Below, piece after piece: positions 20,601-27,123 of a stretch of 55,453 bases of DNA; position 1 is the first letter of the stretch, and the number at the start of each line of letters is the position of its first letter. The stretch spans positions 1 to 55,453 of the forward strand of contig JAFXPL010000170.1 in the NCBI GenBank assembly GCA_017527945.1, read 5' to 3'. This DNA comes from Bacteroidales bacterium (lineage in GTDB: Bacteria; Bacteroidota; Bacteroidia; Bacteroidales; WCHB1-69). The notes beneath the pieces were generated by a model. It was given only the letters and a program-made list of their open reading frames with translations. It did no database searches and was not told the origin of the DNA. Made by a program: the position numbers and the translations under genes.

Positions 20601-20650
20601 GTGATCAGGGTGGTGACGATCATGGTGGCGGTGATTAGGGTTTTCTTCAT
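14657..20650 (-). CDS. Alpha-2-macroglobulin family protein (bacterial A2M, thioester type)
   Basis: 1997 residues from the ATG at 20650, which gives a signal peptide (MKKTLITATMIVTTLITAGQ); the upstream extension is REP-encoded and unlikely to be translated. Domains: an N-terminal helical region (to about 350) rich in Bacteroidota A2Ms, MG2-type repeats (LYRPGQTIYFKGI near 640), the A2M middle domain (YPQLRTDPDGTVFISFTMPD), and the thioester domain with YPHDCHEQMFSR (Cys1465). CxEQ is intact, so it can trap proteases covalently. It then has TED helices (GGWPWFSGGKSS) and a C-terminal receptor-like domain. Two short segments (DAMNRVP) around residues 1325 and 1425 are encoded by palindromic repeats. 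No pbpC neighbours it, unlike in E. coli. Likely role: envelope defence against proteases. Confidence 0.93.
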   Translation of the reverse strand: MKKTLITATMIVTTLITAGQTQSPTEIAKKWQEIQQLCEKYDDGADSACRILNEQLAATAKDPAANAIWHSCLGQFLSEYYNNNRWNIDSRTRLADETPADFKEWDAKTFVRRAREEYLASITHATVSQQLSAESYKAILNKSSDPTAEHTLYDILAQRCLSFLRSCIEGDENPAPGLRTNPALWTPDAFLTVPLQPAAPDDDITRTLVVYQSLEKFHADRQHETLRVSYLLERFDFMRLRGLAPDNSLTWYIEQLTRCSEAFRDKPAYRYMAYKLGTLYAERSGEYDPELHPEYLNDLVTAASFLETSIQKESPKEKAPEYLNEVRELLRQIQHPVLGIDPYRTAFVPSTPLLVDIEYKDVAKAYLRLVPVSHATYKQVEHDGIAKQYDNIMSMKPAFEGTVELPEFNDHRKHNGHYVMPRQKPGGYLLLISSQPFPKSHKECAQMYYVQVSDIHVVVRELNQRAEYWVLNRQTGEPLENAAITLTTGKSAKRTVKTGRNGMAAISLPNGRNEHSDVAVEWNKQVLHLMGSNYWWSYTPGQSTNHKCDLFLDRKLYRPGQTIYFKGIVSETVIEKEETKHIRILPNQEVTICLQDANSQEIDSKVLTTNDFGSVSGTFDLPTDGLTGQFSIIVKINGNEYVGNERFSVEEYKRPTFEVTLDAPTDAVKVGQTVTVMGKAEALSGYPVGGATVKYVVTRRTEFPWWRLGRWPSDDPRTILSGVAETGADGSFTIAFPTEEDLALRRYVPLYIYNVEAVVTDVNGETHTGISQVQVSRRSLLLSVSLPEEVEIDRDSIRYPLSLTNIADVPQDGEVWYDIYRLKTPDRFYSPVQSADATLVPLPKLQETFPNLAFRQEDDMEHWESVHLGSGLLSVSKETENFFEIPPIDDFQDGYYKIVFTVKDPDGDDVEVAKTVHLYRAQSRKCTGYKALWHDFNRHFSQKNGGYSVEAGDTLRFSVGTVLKDARVLCEIAHNDSVVHTQWYHLKQNMITIEWPTQLSDQGTLHVHLFMQADGNTYEISPDVRIVNRSRDIRFEFLRFRDKTLPGSQEELQVRLTDKEGRPVSAELLCSMYDYSLDVLGGQNFMQLQYDYQYRFLTLRFGRSLDTGSSLWKKDHFNTFGFHSPAFSSQPLVLKSFYCGGLRMGRYMAKGEVVLNVVEDNISVNTDMEFMEDEVMYEEPPLAFTNASMMRVASQKEAAEPGSAPSEPQLRTNFNETAFFYPQLRTDPDGTVFISFTMPDALTKWKMQGVAHNPALMTGRFEKFVQTAKDVMVVPNAPRFLREGDTMDFSAKVVNTTNRHICGYVTLQMFNAANNQPVAMIFDSADAMNRVPAGSQQYDIPANASLEVRFRIVVPADVPAVTYRIVAHNTDPQEVAGDGEEKTLPVLTNRMMVTETMPFYISGKGSKTVVFKKMQDCTDAMNCDADAMNRVPTMKNYRLTVECTPNPVWYAVQAMPYMMEYPHDCHEQMFSRYYANALATHILKANPVIEEVFNRWQTESPDAFCSALEKNQELKQVVLEETPWVLDAQREGANKQALAAMFDFRRMAKEEAATLRRLQKGQNGDGGWPWFSGGKSSDFITRHIVAGFGHLKALGVSTDVANSTLRNAVSYMDEQMYKRYLDRKKYHYDYIDETHYLYARSFYKDNVSAQHKAAYDTCYKVLLNDWKSKSFYTQAMIALTAWRNGDQKVAKQIVAHLKDMAQHSEEMGMFWKKQGEGWFWYEQPVERQAMLIEAFHTITPEDAESLAQMQLWLLKQKQTQHWGTTKSTTEAVYALLLDKTLVADDKTVAVTVGNVRLPDETVQTEAGTGYFKKAWTGEEITADKANVRIEKGTDGPAWGGLYWQYFENLDKITRSDDKNLVIEKQLYRVENSGDGEVLKAITAEQPLQKGDKVRVRVVITADRDMEFVHLKDMRAATFEPVNVFSQYKYQDGLWYYEATKDAATHFFIDWLPKGKYVFEYTLFATQSGDFSNGITHIECMYAPEFQSHSAGVRVKVQ
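16356..16397. repeat. Palindromic repeat translated within the A2M gene (copy 1, doubled)
   Basis: GGGACGCGATTCATCGCGTCC (16356-16376) is followed by a partial second copy, GCAATTCATCGCGTCC (16382-16397). The stem is GACGCGAT/ATCGCGTC. Read on the minus strand it encodes DAMNCDADAMNRVP in frame. Confidence 0.85.
16656..16677. repeat. Palindromic repeat translated within the A2M gene (copy 2)
   Basis: The same GACGCGATTCATCGCGTC core, 300 nt from copy 1. It is in the same frame and orientation and encodes ADAMNRVP. Confidence 0.85.
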
Positions 20651-20670
20651 GACGGTTGTTTTTTGAGGGT

Positions 20671-20800
20671 CCCCACATATTGCGCTACGCTTGTGTGACA
20701 TCCCCACACTGCGCTTTGCTTGTCTGCAGGGCCCCACACTGCGCTGCGCTTGTGTGGGGTTAATTGCACTGCGTGCGTTTGGCCTCTCCGAGGCCGTTCA
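20671..20800. repeat. REP-like element, family A (three head-to-tail copies)
   Basis: Two partial units, CCCCACATATTGCGCTACGC.. (20671-20699) and CCCCACACTGCGCTTTGC.. (20702-20727), precede a full unit (20732-20800) with the three-hairpin architecture. It lies between trmH and A2M. Confidence 0.85.
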
Positions 20801-20839
20801 GGGACTATAATGGGATAGACATTTCATAGTCTGTGAAGT

Positions 20840-21388
20840 TTATCGGCAGGGAGTATTGGGGCGGCGGACCGATTCCGTTGCCTCCCACAGCACGATGCCG
20901 GTGGCGACAGCGACGTTGAGGGAGTGCTTGGTGCCGAACTGGGGAATCTCGACCGCAACATCGCACAAGGGCAGCAGTTCGTCGGAGATGCCGAACACCT
21001 CGTTGCCCACAAACAGCGCGATTTTTTCGTACTGCGCGAAGTCCATATCCTGAAGCATCACCGAGGTGTCCGTCTGTTCCACCAAAACAATGGCGTAACC
21101 CTCTGATTTCAGGTTTTTTGCCAACTCGTCAACATGTTCCACATACTTCCAATCAACGCTTTCGGTGGCGCCGAGGGCGGTCTTGGCGATTTCCTTTTGC
21201 GGCGGCGTTGCCGTGATGCCGCACAGATAGAGCCGCTCCACATTGAAGGCATCGCAGGTGCGGAACGCCGACCCCACATTGTGCATGCTGCGGATGTTGT
21301 CTAACACTAACACCACCGGCGTCTTGTGCTGCTTCTTGAACTCCTCCGGGGTCACACGCCCCAGTTCCTCCATGGATAGCTTCTTCAT
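20840..21388 (-). CDS. SpoU/TrmH-family RNA 2'-O-methyltransferase
   Basis: 182 residues with the SPOUT knot motifs: motif 1 NIRSMHNVGSAFRT (Asn and Arg near 30-43), motif 2 ALFVGNEVFGISDELL, motif 3 IPQFGTKHSLNVAVATGI. It methylates the 2'-OH of a tRNA or rRNA nucleotide with SAM as donor. There is no N-terminal RNA-binding extension, so it is a minimal TrmH/TrmL-like type; the exact target is not predictable. It starts 17 nt after the end of dnaB, so it probably shares a transcript with it. Confidence 0.9.
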   Translation of the reverse strand: MKKLSMEELGRVTPEEFKKQHKTPVVLVLDNIRSMHNVGSAFRTCDAFNVERLYLCGITATPPQKEIAKTALGATESVDWKYVEHVDELAKNLKSEGYAIVLVEQTDTSVMLQDMDFAQYEKIALFVGNEVFGISDELLPLCDVAVEIPQFGTKHSLNVAVATGIVLWEATESVRRPNTPCR

Positions 21389-21405
21389 ATCTTCAAATAA
21401 TATCG

Positions 21406-22986
21406 TTAAAAGGCATAATCGTCTGAGTATTCCATCTGTGAGGGATCCTTGCCCCCGCCGCTGTCGCCATTGGCCGCACTGTCGTAATATTCGGCGGAAA
21501 AGTTCTCGTTCGGCGTGATGCCCGCCGAGGGCGAAGCAAAGCCGCCGCCTTCCATGCCGAAGGTGCCCTCGCTGACATCGCAGAACTTCGTGAACTGGCT
21601 CTGGAAACGCACCTTCACGTTGCCCGTGCTGCCGTGACGGTTCTTTTCGAACATAATCTCCGCCATCCCGTCGGCCGGCGTGTTGTCCTCAAATGTGTCA
21701 AGATGGTAATACTCAGGACGATAGATGAAGAGCACCATATCTGCATCCTGCTCGATGGAGCCAGACTCACGCAGGTCGGACAGTTGCGGGCGCTTGGATC
21801 CGCCGCGGGTCTCCACCGCACGGCTCAGCTGCGACAATGCAATGACAGGAATGTTCAATTCCTTCGCTAAAGCCTTGAGAGAACGTGAGATAAAGCTAAT
21901 TTCCTGCTCGCGGTTGCCTCCGTGCTTCGAATTGTCGGTTCCCGCCTGCATCAGCTACAGATAGTCGATAATGACCATCTGTATGTCGTATTTATGCTTC
22001 AGGCGGCGGCACTTGGCACGCAGGTCGAAGACCGACAGCGCAGGGGTGTCGTCGATGAGCAGGTTCGCGCTGTTCAGCTTGCTGACGTTCTCCCACAGTT
22101 TCGACCACTCCACGTCGGACAGCGTACCCTTGGAGATGTGGTCGGAGGGGATGCCCGACTCAATGGAGAAAAGACGGTGCACCAGCTGAGTGGCCGACAT
22201 TTCCAAGGAGAAGAAGGCCACCGGCTTGTCGAAATCGAGGGCCGCGTTGCGGGCGATAGAGAGCACGAAGGAGGTCTTACCCATACCGGGACGGGCTGCG
22301 AGAATCACCAGGTCAGACTTCTGCCAGCCACCGGTCTTCTCGTCGATGGCGCGGATACCGCACGGCACACCCTGCAAATCATCTTGAGAATCACGCATTT
22401 CCGTCAACTCATTGAGGGCAATGCTCACCACGTCGCCTAACTCCTTGCTGTCGCGTTTAAGGTTGTTCTCCACAATGGAAAAAATCTTCGACTCGGCATC
22501 GTCAAGCATCACCAAGACATCGTTGCTGTCGTCGTAGGCATCGTTTATAATCGAGTTGCAGTGACGGATAAGCTCGCGAAGAATGAACTTCTCCATCACG
22601 ATGCGAGCGTGGAACTCGACGTTGGCGGCAGAATTCAACCGGGTGGTCAGACCCGCCACGTATGAGGCGCCCCCAGAAAGTTCCAACTGTTTGTCTTTTT
22701 TCAACTGATTGGTAACCGTCAGCACATCAATCGGTTGCGATGCAGAAAAAAGTTTCTTTATGGCACTGAACACATGCTGGTTGGCCTCCACATAGAACAT
22801 TTCAGGTTGCAGGATGGAGAGGACCTCGGTCACGGCGTTGTCGTCAATCATCAAGGCACCGAGCACCGCCTCCTCGAACTCCACCGCCTGCGGGGTGAGT
22901 TTGCCGGTGGTGCCCAAAAGGGTGTCAATACGGTTGTATGACATCGTGCGCGGCGCCTTGCTTGTTGTAATTGTTTCGTTTTCCAT
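21406..22986 (-). pseudogene. dnaB: Replicative DNA helicase dnaB interrupted by one in-frame TAG
   Basis: Two abutting frames make one DnaB. 21955-22986 (343 residues) carries the N-terminal primase-interaction domain, Walker A ARPGMGKT and the start of Walker B, ending VIIDYL. 21406-21951 continues in the same reading frame with [19 protein letters not shown] and the remaining RecA-like motifs ([27 protein letters not shown]). The junction is GAC TAT CTG TAG CTG ATG CAG, where intact DnaB has DYLQLMQ; a single CAG to TAG change explains it. With Gln restored the protein is 526 residues, near the usual length. Everything else is well conserved. DnaB is normally essential, so this is either a base-call error, a decayed second copy, or a gene read through by amber suppression. 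Confidence 0.85.
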
Positions 22987-23129
22987 ATCTTACACAAATT
23001 ACTCTTGAATAATGTTTTGAGCGGCAAATATCCAAAATTTCAGCTGGATTTTTCCGCCGATTTATGAACATTTCATCACAAGAGGTTGTTAACAATTGTG
23101 GAAAACCCGCACAATCCGAAGGGGAACGG

Positions 23130-23816
23130 TCAGTCAACGCCCATCTCCACCAGCACCATTTCCGATGCCCGCTGCTCCGCTTCCTTCACGGAATTGCTGA
23201 CCGCCTCGGCGACAGTTCGGCCGTCAAGGTTCACGTGCACGCGGAAAAGTTCACGATGGGAGTCGGGTTCCGTATCATGGGCGAAACTGACTTTGTGCCT
23301 GTGGCGCTGCGCCCAAATCAGCAGCTTGCTTTTGTAATCGTTGGTTTCTTCGAAGACCGCATCCATGTCGATATGTACCAGAAAAATATGCTCCAACACG
23401 ATCCGCATGGTCTTTTTGTAGCCCTGGTCGCGGTAGATGGCACCCACCACAGCCTCGAACGTGTTGCCGGGCAGATACTTGGAGTTGATGTTTCCGGCCG
23501 TCTCCACCATGTTGTGCAACCCGAGCTTCACCGCAAGGTCGCCCAAGCGCTGCCGATTGACCAGCTTGGAGCGCATCTGTGTCAAGCCGCCCTCCGTCTC
23601 AAAGGGGTACTTGTGGCACAGGTAGTCCGCAATGATAGTGTCGAGCACCGCGTCGCCGAGAAATTCCAAACGCTCGTTGTTCTCCCGCCGGCCGATTTCC
23701 GACAAGCCGCTCATGGAACGGTGCACCAGCGCCGTCCGAAACAAATTGACATGACGAATCCTGAATCCGAAAATATTTTTGAAATAAGTACGTATCTCCT
23801 TGTCTGACAACGGCAT
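23130..23816 (-). CDS. rnc: Ribonuclease III
   Basis: 228 residues. The RNase III signature NERLEFLGDAVLD (about 43-55) includes the catalytic Glu/Asp, a second acid site lies in NTFEAVVGAIYRDQGY (E near 119), and a C-terminal double-stranded-RNA-binding domain spans about 160-228. It cleaves dsRNA in rRNA maturation and regulation. It starts 3 nt after the end of fabF, in the conserved Bacteroidota order acpP-fabF-rnc, so it is translated from the same message. The 143-nt gap to dnaB downstream holds no gene. Confidence 0.95.
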   Translation of the reverse strand: MPLSDKEIRTYFKNIFGFRIRHVNLFRTALVHRSMSGLSEIGRRENNERLEFLGDAVLDTIIADYLCHKYPFETEGGLTQMRSKLVNRQRLGDLAVKLGLHNMVETAGNINSKYLPGNTFEAVVGAIYRDQGYKKTMRIVLEHIFLVHIDMDAVFEETNDYKSKLLIWAQRHRHKVSFAHDTEPDSHRELFRVHVNLDGRTVAEAVSNSVKEAEQRASEMVLVEMGVD

Positions 23817-23819
23817 AGA

Positions 23820-25076
23820 CTACTCCTTGTATTTCACGTACAGCAGGGAGACATTATGGCCGCCGAAACCGAAAGAGTTGGACATGGCCACGTTGACTTC
23901 GCGGGAAATGGCTTCCCTCGGCACGAAGTTCCAGTTGGCAGGCAACTGCGGGTCGAGGTGATCCAAGTTGATGGTGGGATGCACCAAATTGTCCCGCATG
24001 GAACAGAGGATGGCGACGCTTTCGACGGCGGGACCGGCACCCAACAAGTGGCCGGTCATCGATTTGGTGGAGTTGATGGCCAATTTCGGAGCATGGTCGC
24101 CGAACAATTTCCCGATGGCGCGGCATTCCGAGAGGTCGCCCAACGGCGTAGCGGTGCCGTGTGTGTTGATGTAATCGACATCCTCCGCACGGAGGTCGGC
24201 GCTTCGCAGTGCATTGCGCATGGAGAGGAAAGCGGCCTTTCCTTCGGGGTCGGGAGCGGCGATATGGTACGTGTCGGCCGACATGCCCACGCCGGTGATT
24301 TCCGCATAGATGCGGGCTCCGCGGGCGCGCGCGTGTTCCTCGCTCTCCAAGATGAGCGTGGCTGCCCCCTCCCCCATCACAAAACCGTCACGGTCCTTGT
24401 CAAAGGGGCGACTGGCATGTTCGGGGTCGTCGTTGCGGGTCGAAAGGGCGCGCATGGCATTGAAACCTCCGATGGCAAGCTCGATGATGGAGGACTCGGT
24501 GCCGCCGGTGACCACCATGTCCGACTTGCCCAAGGCGATGGCGTAGCAAGCGTCGCCGATGGCGTTCGCCGACGAGGCACAGGCGGAGGTGGTAATATAG
24601 TTGGGACCCGTGAAGCCGTACTTCAAGGCGATGCTGCCCGACACGGTGTTGGCCAGCACCCGCAGAAGATGGTACGGGCTGAAGCGGGGCGTGCGATCCT
24701 GAAGCATGTACTGCTGCACAGCCTCTTCGGAGGAGGTCAGGCCGCCGATGCCGGTGCCATAGACCACACCGACCCGTTCTTTGTCAAGCCTGTCAAAGTC
24801 TATCCGGGCATCTGCCAAGGCCTCTTCCGTGGCAATCAGGGCATACTGGGCACTGCGGTCCAGTTTCGACAATTCTTTTGTCGTAAAATGCTCTTCCGGA
24901 ACGTAACCCTTTAACTGACAAGCAAATCGGGTTTTAAATTTTTCTGTATTAAAATAAGTAATGTGGCCGGCACCGGACCTGCCATGCAGAAGGCTGTCCC
25001 AGTACTCGGCCACATTATTTCCTATTGGCGTTAAGGCACCAATGCCCGTTACAACTACGCGTTTGAGGGTCATCAC
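23820..25076 (-). CDS. fabF: 3-oxoacyl-[acyl-carrier-protein] synthase II
   Basis: 418 residues. It elongates acyl-ACP with malonyl-ACP in fatty-acid synthesis. Nucleophile Cys166 is in TTSACASSANAIGDA, the two catalytic histidines are in NTHGTATPLGD and KSMTGHLLGA, and the glycine-rich tail NSFGFGGHN is present. The start overlaps nothing and lies 26 nt after acpP. Context (acpP upstream, rnc downstream) confirms FabF rather than FabB. Confidence 0.97.
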   Translation of the reverse strand: MMTLKRVVVTGIGALTPIGNNVAEYWDSLLHGRSGAGHITYFNTEKFKTRFACQLKGYVPEEHFTTKELSKLDRSAQYALIATEEALADARIDFDRLDKERVGVVYGTGIGGLTSSEEAVQQYMLQDRTPRFSPYHLLRVLANTVSGSIALKYGFTGPNYITTSACASSANAIGDACYAIALGKSDMVVTGGTESSIIELAIGGFNAMRALSTRNDDPEHASRPFDKDRDGFVMGEGAATLILESEEHARARGARIYAEITGVGMSADTYHIAAPDPEGKAAFLSMRNALRSADLRAEDVDYINTHGTATPLGDLSECRAIGKLFGDHAPKLAINSTKSMTGHLLGAGPAVESVAILCSMRDNLVHPTINLDHLDPQLPANWNFVPREAISREVNVAMSNSFGFGGHNVSLLYVKYKE

Positions 25077-25102
25077 AAACGTTTCTTGTAAACTAAAGTA
25101 TT

Positions 25103-25345
25103 TTACTTGGAAGCAAGAAGATTTTCGATATAGGCGACCGCGTCACCCACCGTGGAGATTTTCTCAGCGTCTTCCTCCGGAAACTTGATGCCAAAAGCAT
25201 TCTCGAATTCCATAATCAATTCGACCGTATCCAGTGAATCAGCTCCTAAATCGTTGGTGAAACTCTTTTCAGGAGTCACATCTGCCACATCGACACTCAG
25301 TTTGTCGGCGATGATGGATTGTACTTTTTGTAAGATTTCTGACAT
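25103..25345 (-). CDS. acpP: Acyl carrier protein
   Basis: 80 residues, acidic, with the phosphopantetheine site [10 protein letters not shown] (Ser37). It carries acyl chains for fatty-acid synthesis. It is the first gene of acpP-fabF-rnc, with a perfect -7 element at 25370-25377. Confidence 0.97.
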   Translation of the reverse strand: MSEILQKVQSIIADKLSVDVADVTPEKSFTNDLGADSLDTVELIMEFENAFGIKFPEEDAEKISTVGDAVAYIENLLASK

Positions 25346-25369
25346 AATTTTTCAATTTTAAATCGGCGG

Positions 25370-25377
25370 CAAAAATA
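25370..25377 (-). promoter_or_regulatory. -7 element for acpP-fabF-rnc
   Basis: TATTTTTG on the minus strand, 24 nt upstream of the acpP start. Confidence 0.75.
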
Positions 25378-25457
25378 CATTTTTTTTGATATGGTACGAC
25401 AAAAATTTTCGCCGCAACGGTCTGCCTTTCCCTAAGCCAAAAACCAATCCCGCCCCA

Positions 25458-25485
25458 TAAAAAAGGAGAGCCCGTCAGGCTCCCC
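25458..25485 (-). terminator. Rho-independent terminator after the first thioredoxin-like gene
   Basis: On the minus strand, GGGGAGCC and GGCTCTCC form an 8-bp stem (25485-25465) with a 5-nt loop and a U7 tract. It lies 24 nt past the stop at 25509 and insulates acpP. Confidence 0.85.
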
Positions 25486-25508
25486 TCTCGTCACAAAAAT
25501 CTGAAGTA

Positions 25509-27071
25509 CTAATTTTCTCGCTTCTTTTTCAGTTCCTCTATCTTCTCATACTCCTCCAAAAACTGCGGTATATTCGACATGTCGATGCGCTTGTTGAGGA
25601 TGATCCGATGGTCCTTGTTGTCCATGATGAACATCGCCGGGTTGCCCATCTCGTAGATGTTGAAGTATTCGAGATAGTCGAGGTTGCCCTTGTTGCCGCC
25701 GACGTTGAGCCACGGGTAGTTGTTCTCCTTCACGTACTTCTTCCAGCGGTCAACATCAGCGTCGTTGGCGATGGCATAGACGTCGAAGTTCCGCTTGCCG
25801 ATGGCCTGAAGCGAGTCATAAACCTCGCGCATCTTCTTGGACTCCTTCTTGCAGGTCGGGCAGTCGGGGTCATAGAACCAGAGGATGGTGTAGGGCTTGC
25901 TCATGCGGTAAGAGGAGTGCCACTTGGTCATGTCATCCGTCAGCGTGGTGTCCGGAATGATCAGCTCTGGGGCAATCTTTCCAATCAGGATCGGTTCCAG
26001 GCGTGCGGTGCGCTTCCGGTACTTGGCCAGCACATCCTCGTCGAGCCAGTAGCACTTGCCGGCCAGCTGGTTGGTCTTGGCGATATGGTAGAACACCGCG
26101 TCGTGCCCGATGACCTTGCTCGTCTCGAACTGGTAGGAAAGCCAGTCGGTGCAGTAATGGTACATGAACGTGTCTTTCGCGGCCTTGGCAAGGAAGAGGT
26201 CAACATATTTGTTGATGGTGTCGGACTCCTGATGATAGAGCAGCTTCAGGAAGTAGTCCTTCATCTTCGGCTCGAAGGAGGGGATGTAGATGAAACGGTG
26301 GTCGCCGAGGTCGAAGTTGTCCCAATAGTGCAGACGGTAGTAGGCGGCCTGCTTCATGTAGTCGGGCTCGCCGTCCTCTTTTTTGTACTCAGGAATGTCG
26401 ATGTTCTTGTAGGATTTCTGCATCTTGGAGAAAAGGAAGTCAGGGTTTCTGGCGATAAGGTCGTCGATGAAGGCCTGCATCTCGTTGTTGATATTGGTCA
26501 ACTTCTCCTTGTAATAATTTGCGCTGTCGGTGTTGCCGGCGTCCTCGAATGCCTTGCGCTTCTTGGACCAGTCGTTGGCGTCCTTGGAGGCCTGGGCGGT
26601 CTTCTTCTGGAAACGCAGCATCTCGGCGTTCTCCGGGGAGTTCACCACCGAGAAGTTCTCCACGTTCGTGGTGGTGTCCAAATTGTAAGTGAAATGCTGG
26701 TTGTTGTCGAGGATGAAGTTCAGGTAGAGCTTCTTGTCGCCGGAGACCAACGAGTACATGCCGTCGTCGTAACGGTCGGTGCCCTTGAATACGAACTTGC
26801 CCTTGCCGGAGGGCTTCACGGAGTCCTTCAGGATCAGCTTCTCGTTGTAGTGGATCACCAAATAGACCAGCGTGTCTTTCGAGTCCTTGATGTTGAAAAC
26901 CAGCTCGTGGCCGTCCGCGTCACGGTAGTTCGCCGGGTTGTTCCTCGATTTCTGCAGGTTCTTCGGGATGTTGTTCTGGGCCGACACCGCATTGGCAAAC
27001 GACATCAAAAAACCGAACATTAAACCCGAAATCAACAAAAAAATAACGTTCTTTCTCATTTTATTTCTCAT
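25509..27071 (-). CDS. Secreted TlpA-like thioredoxin-fold protein with DUF5106 region
   Basis: 520 residues with a signal peptide; residue 5 (MRKNVIFLLISGLMFG) is an equally good start. An N-terminal DUF4369-like beta domain (about 50-150) is followed by a charged coil, a DUF5106 helical region (about 235-370) and a C-terminal thioredoxin fold with an active CPTC in WFYDPDCPTCKKE (around residue 400). Redox-active TlpA-like proteins of Bacteroidota reduce or isomerise disulfides in the periplasm; substrate unknown. A divergent paralogue lies 52 nt upstream on the same strand, so the pair is a tandem duplication. Confidence 0.88.
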   Translation of the reverse strand: MRNKMRKNVIFLLISGLMFGFLMSFANAVSAQNNIPKNLQKSRNNPANYRDADGHELVFNIKDSKDTLVYLVIHYNEKLILKDSVKPSGKGKFVFKGTDRYDDGMYSLVSGDKKLYLNFILDNNQHFTYNLDTTTNVENFSVVNSPENAEMLRFQKKTAQASKDANDWSKKRKAFEDAGNTDSANYYKEKLTNINNEMQAFIDDLIARNPDFLFSKMQKSYKNIDIPEYKKEDGEPDYMKQAAYYRLHYWDNFDLGDHRFIYIPSFEPKMKDYFLKLLYHQESDTINKYVDLFLAKAAKDTFMYHYCTDWLSYQFETSKVIGHDAVFYHIAKTNQLAGKCYWLDEDVLAKYRKRTARLEPILIGKIAPELIIPDTTLTDDMTKWHSSYRMSKPYTILWFYDPDCPTCKKESKKMREVYDSLQAIGKRNFDVYAIANDADVDRWKKYVKENNYPWLNVGGNKGNLDYLEYFNIYEMGNPAMFIMDNKDHRIILNKRIDMSNIPQFLEEYEKIEELKKKREN

Positions 27072-27123
27072 TGTTTGTTGTCACATTGATAATCATTGTT
27101 TTTTCATCGTCATGCATCATCAT

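Noticed and set aside
21955..21957. Intein or mobile element interrupting dnaB
   Set aside because: The two halves abut with one codon and no insert; only a stop codon lies between them.
21406..22986. Global TAG-to-Gln recoding in this organism
   Set aside because: TAG ends other genes here (lptE, hdrB, fabF, the C10 protease, mnmE), so only local readthrough or mutation fits.
23080..23105. DnaA box or origin near dnaB (TGTGGAAAA)
   Set aside because: A single near-match with no cluster of boxes, no AT-rich unwinding element and no dnaA nearby.
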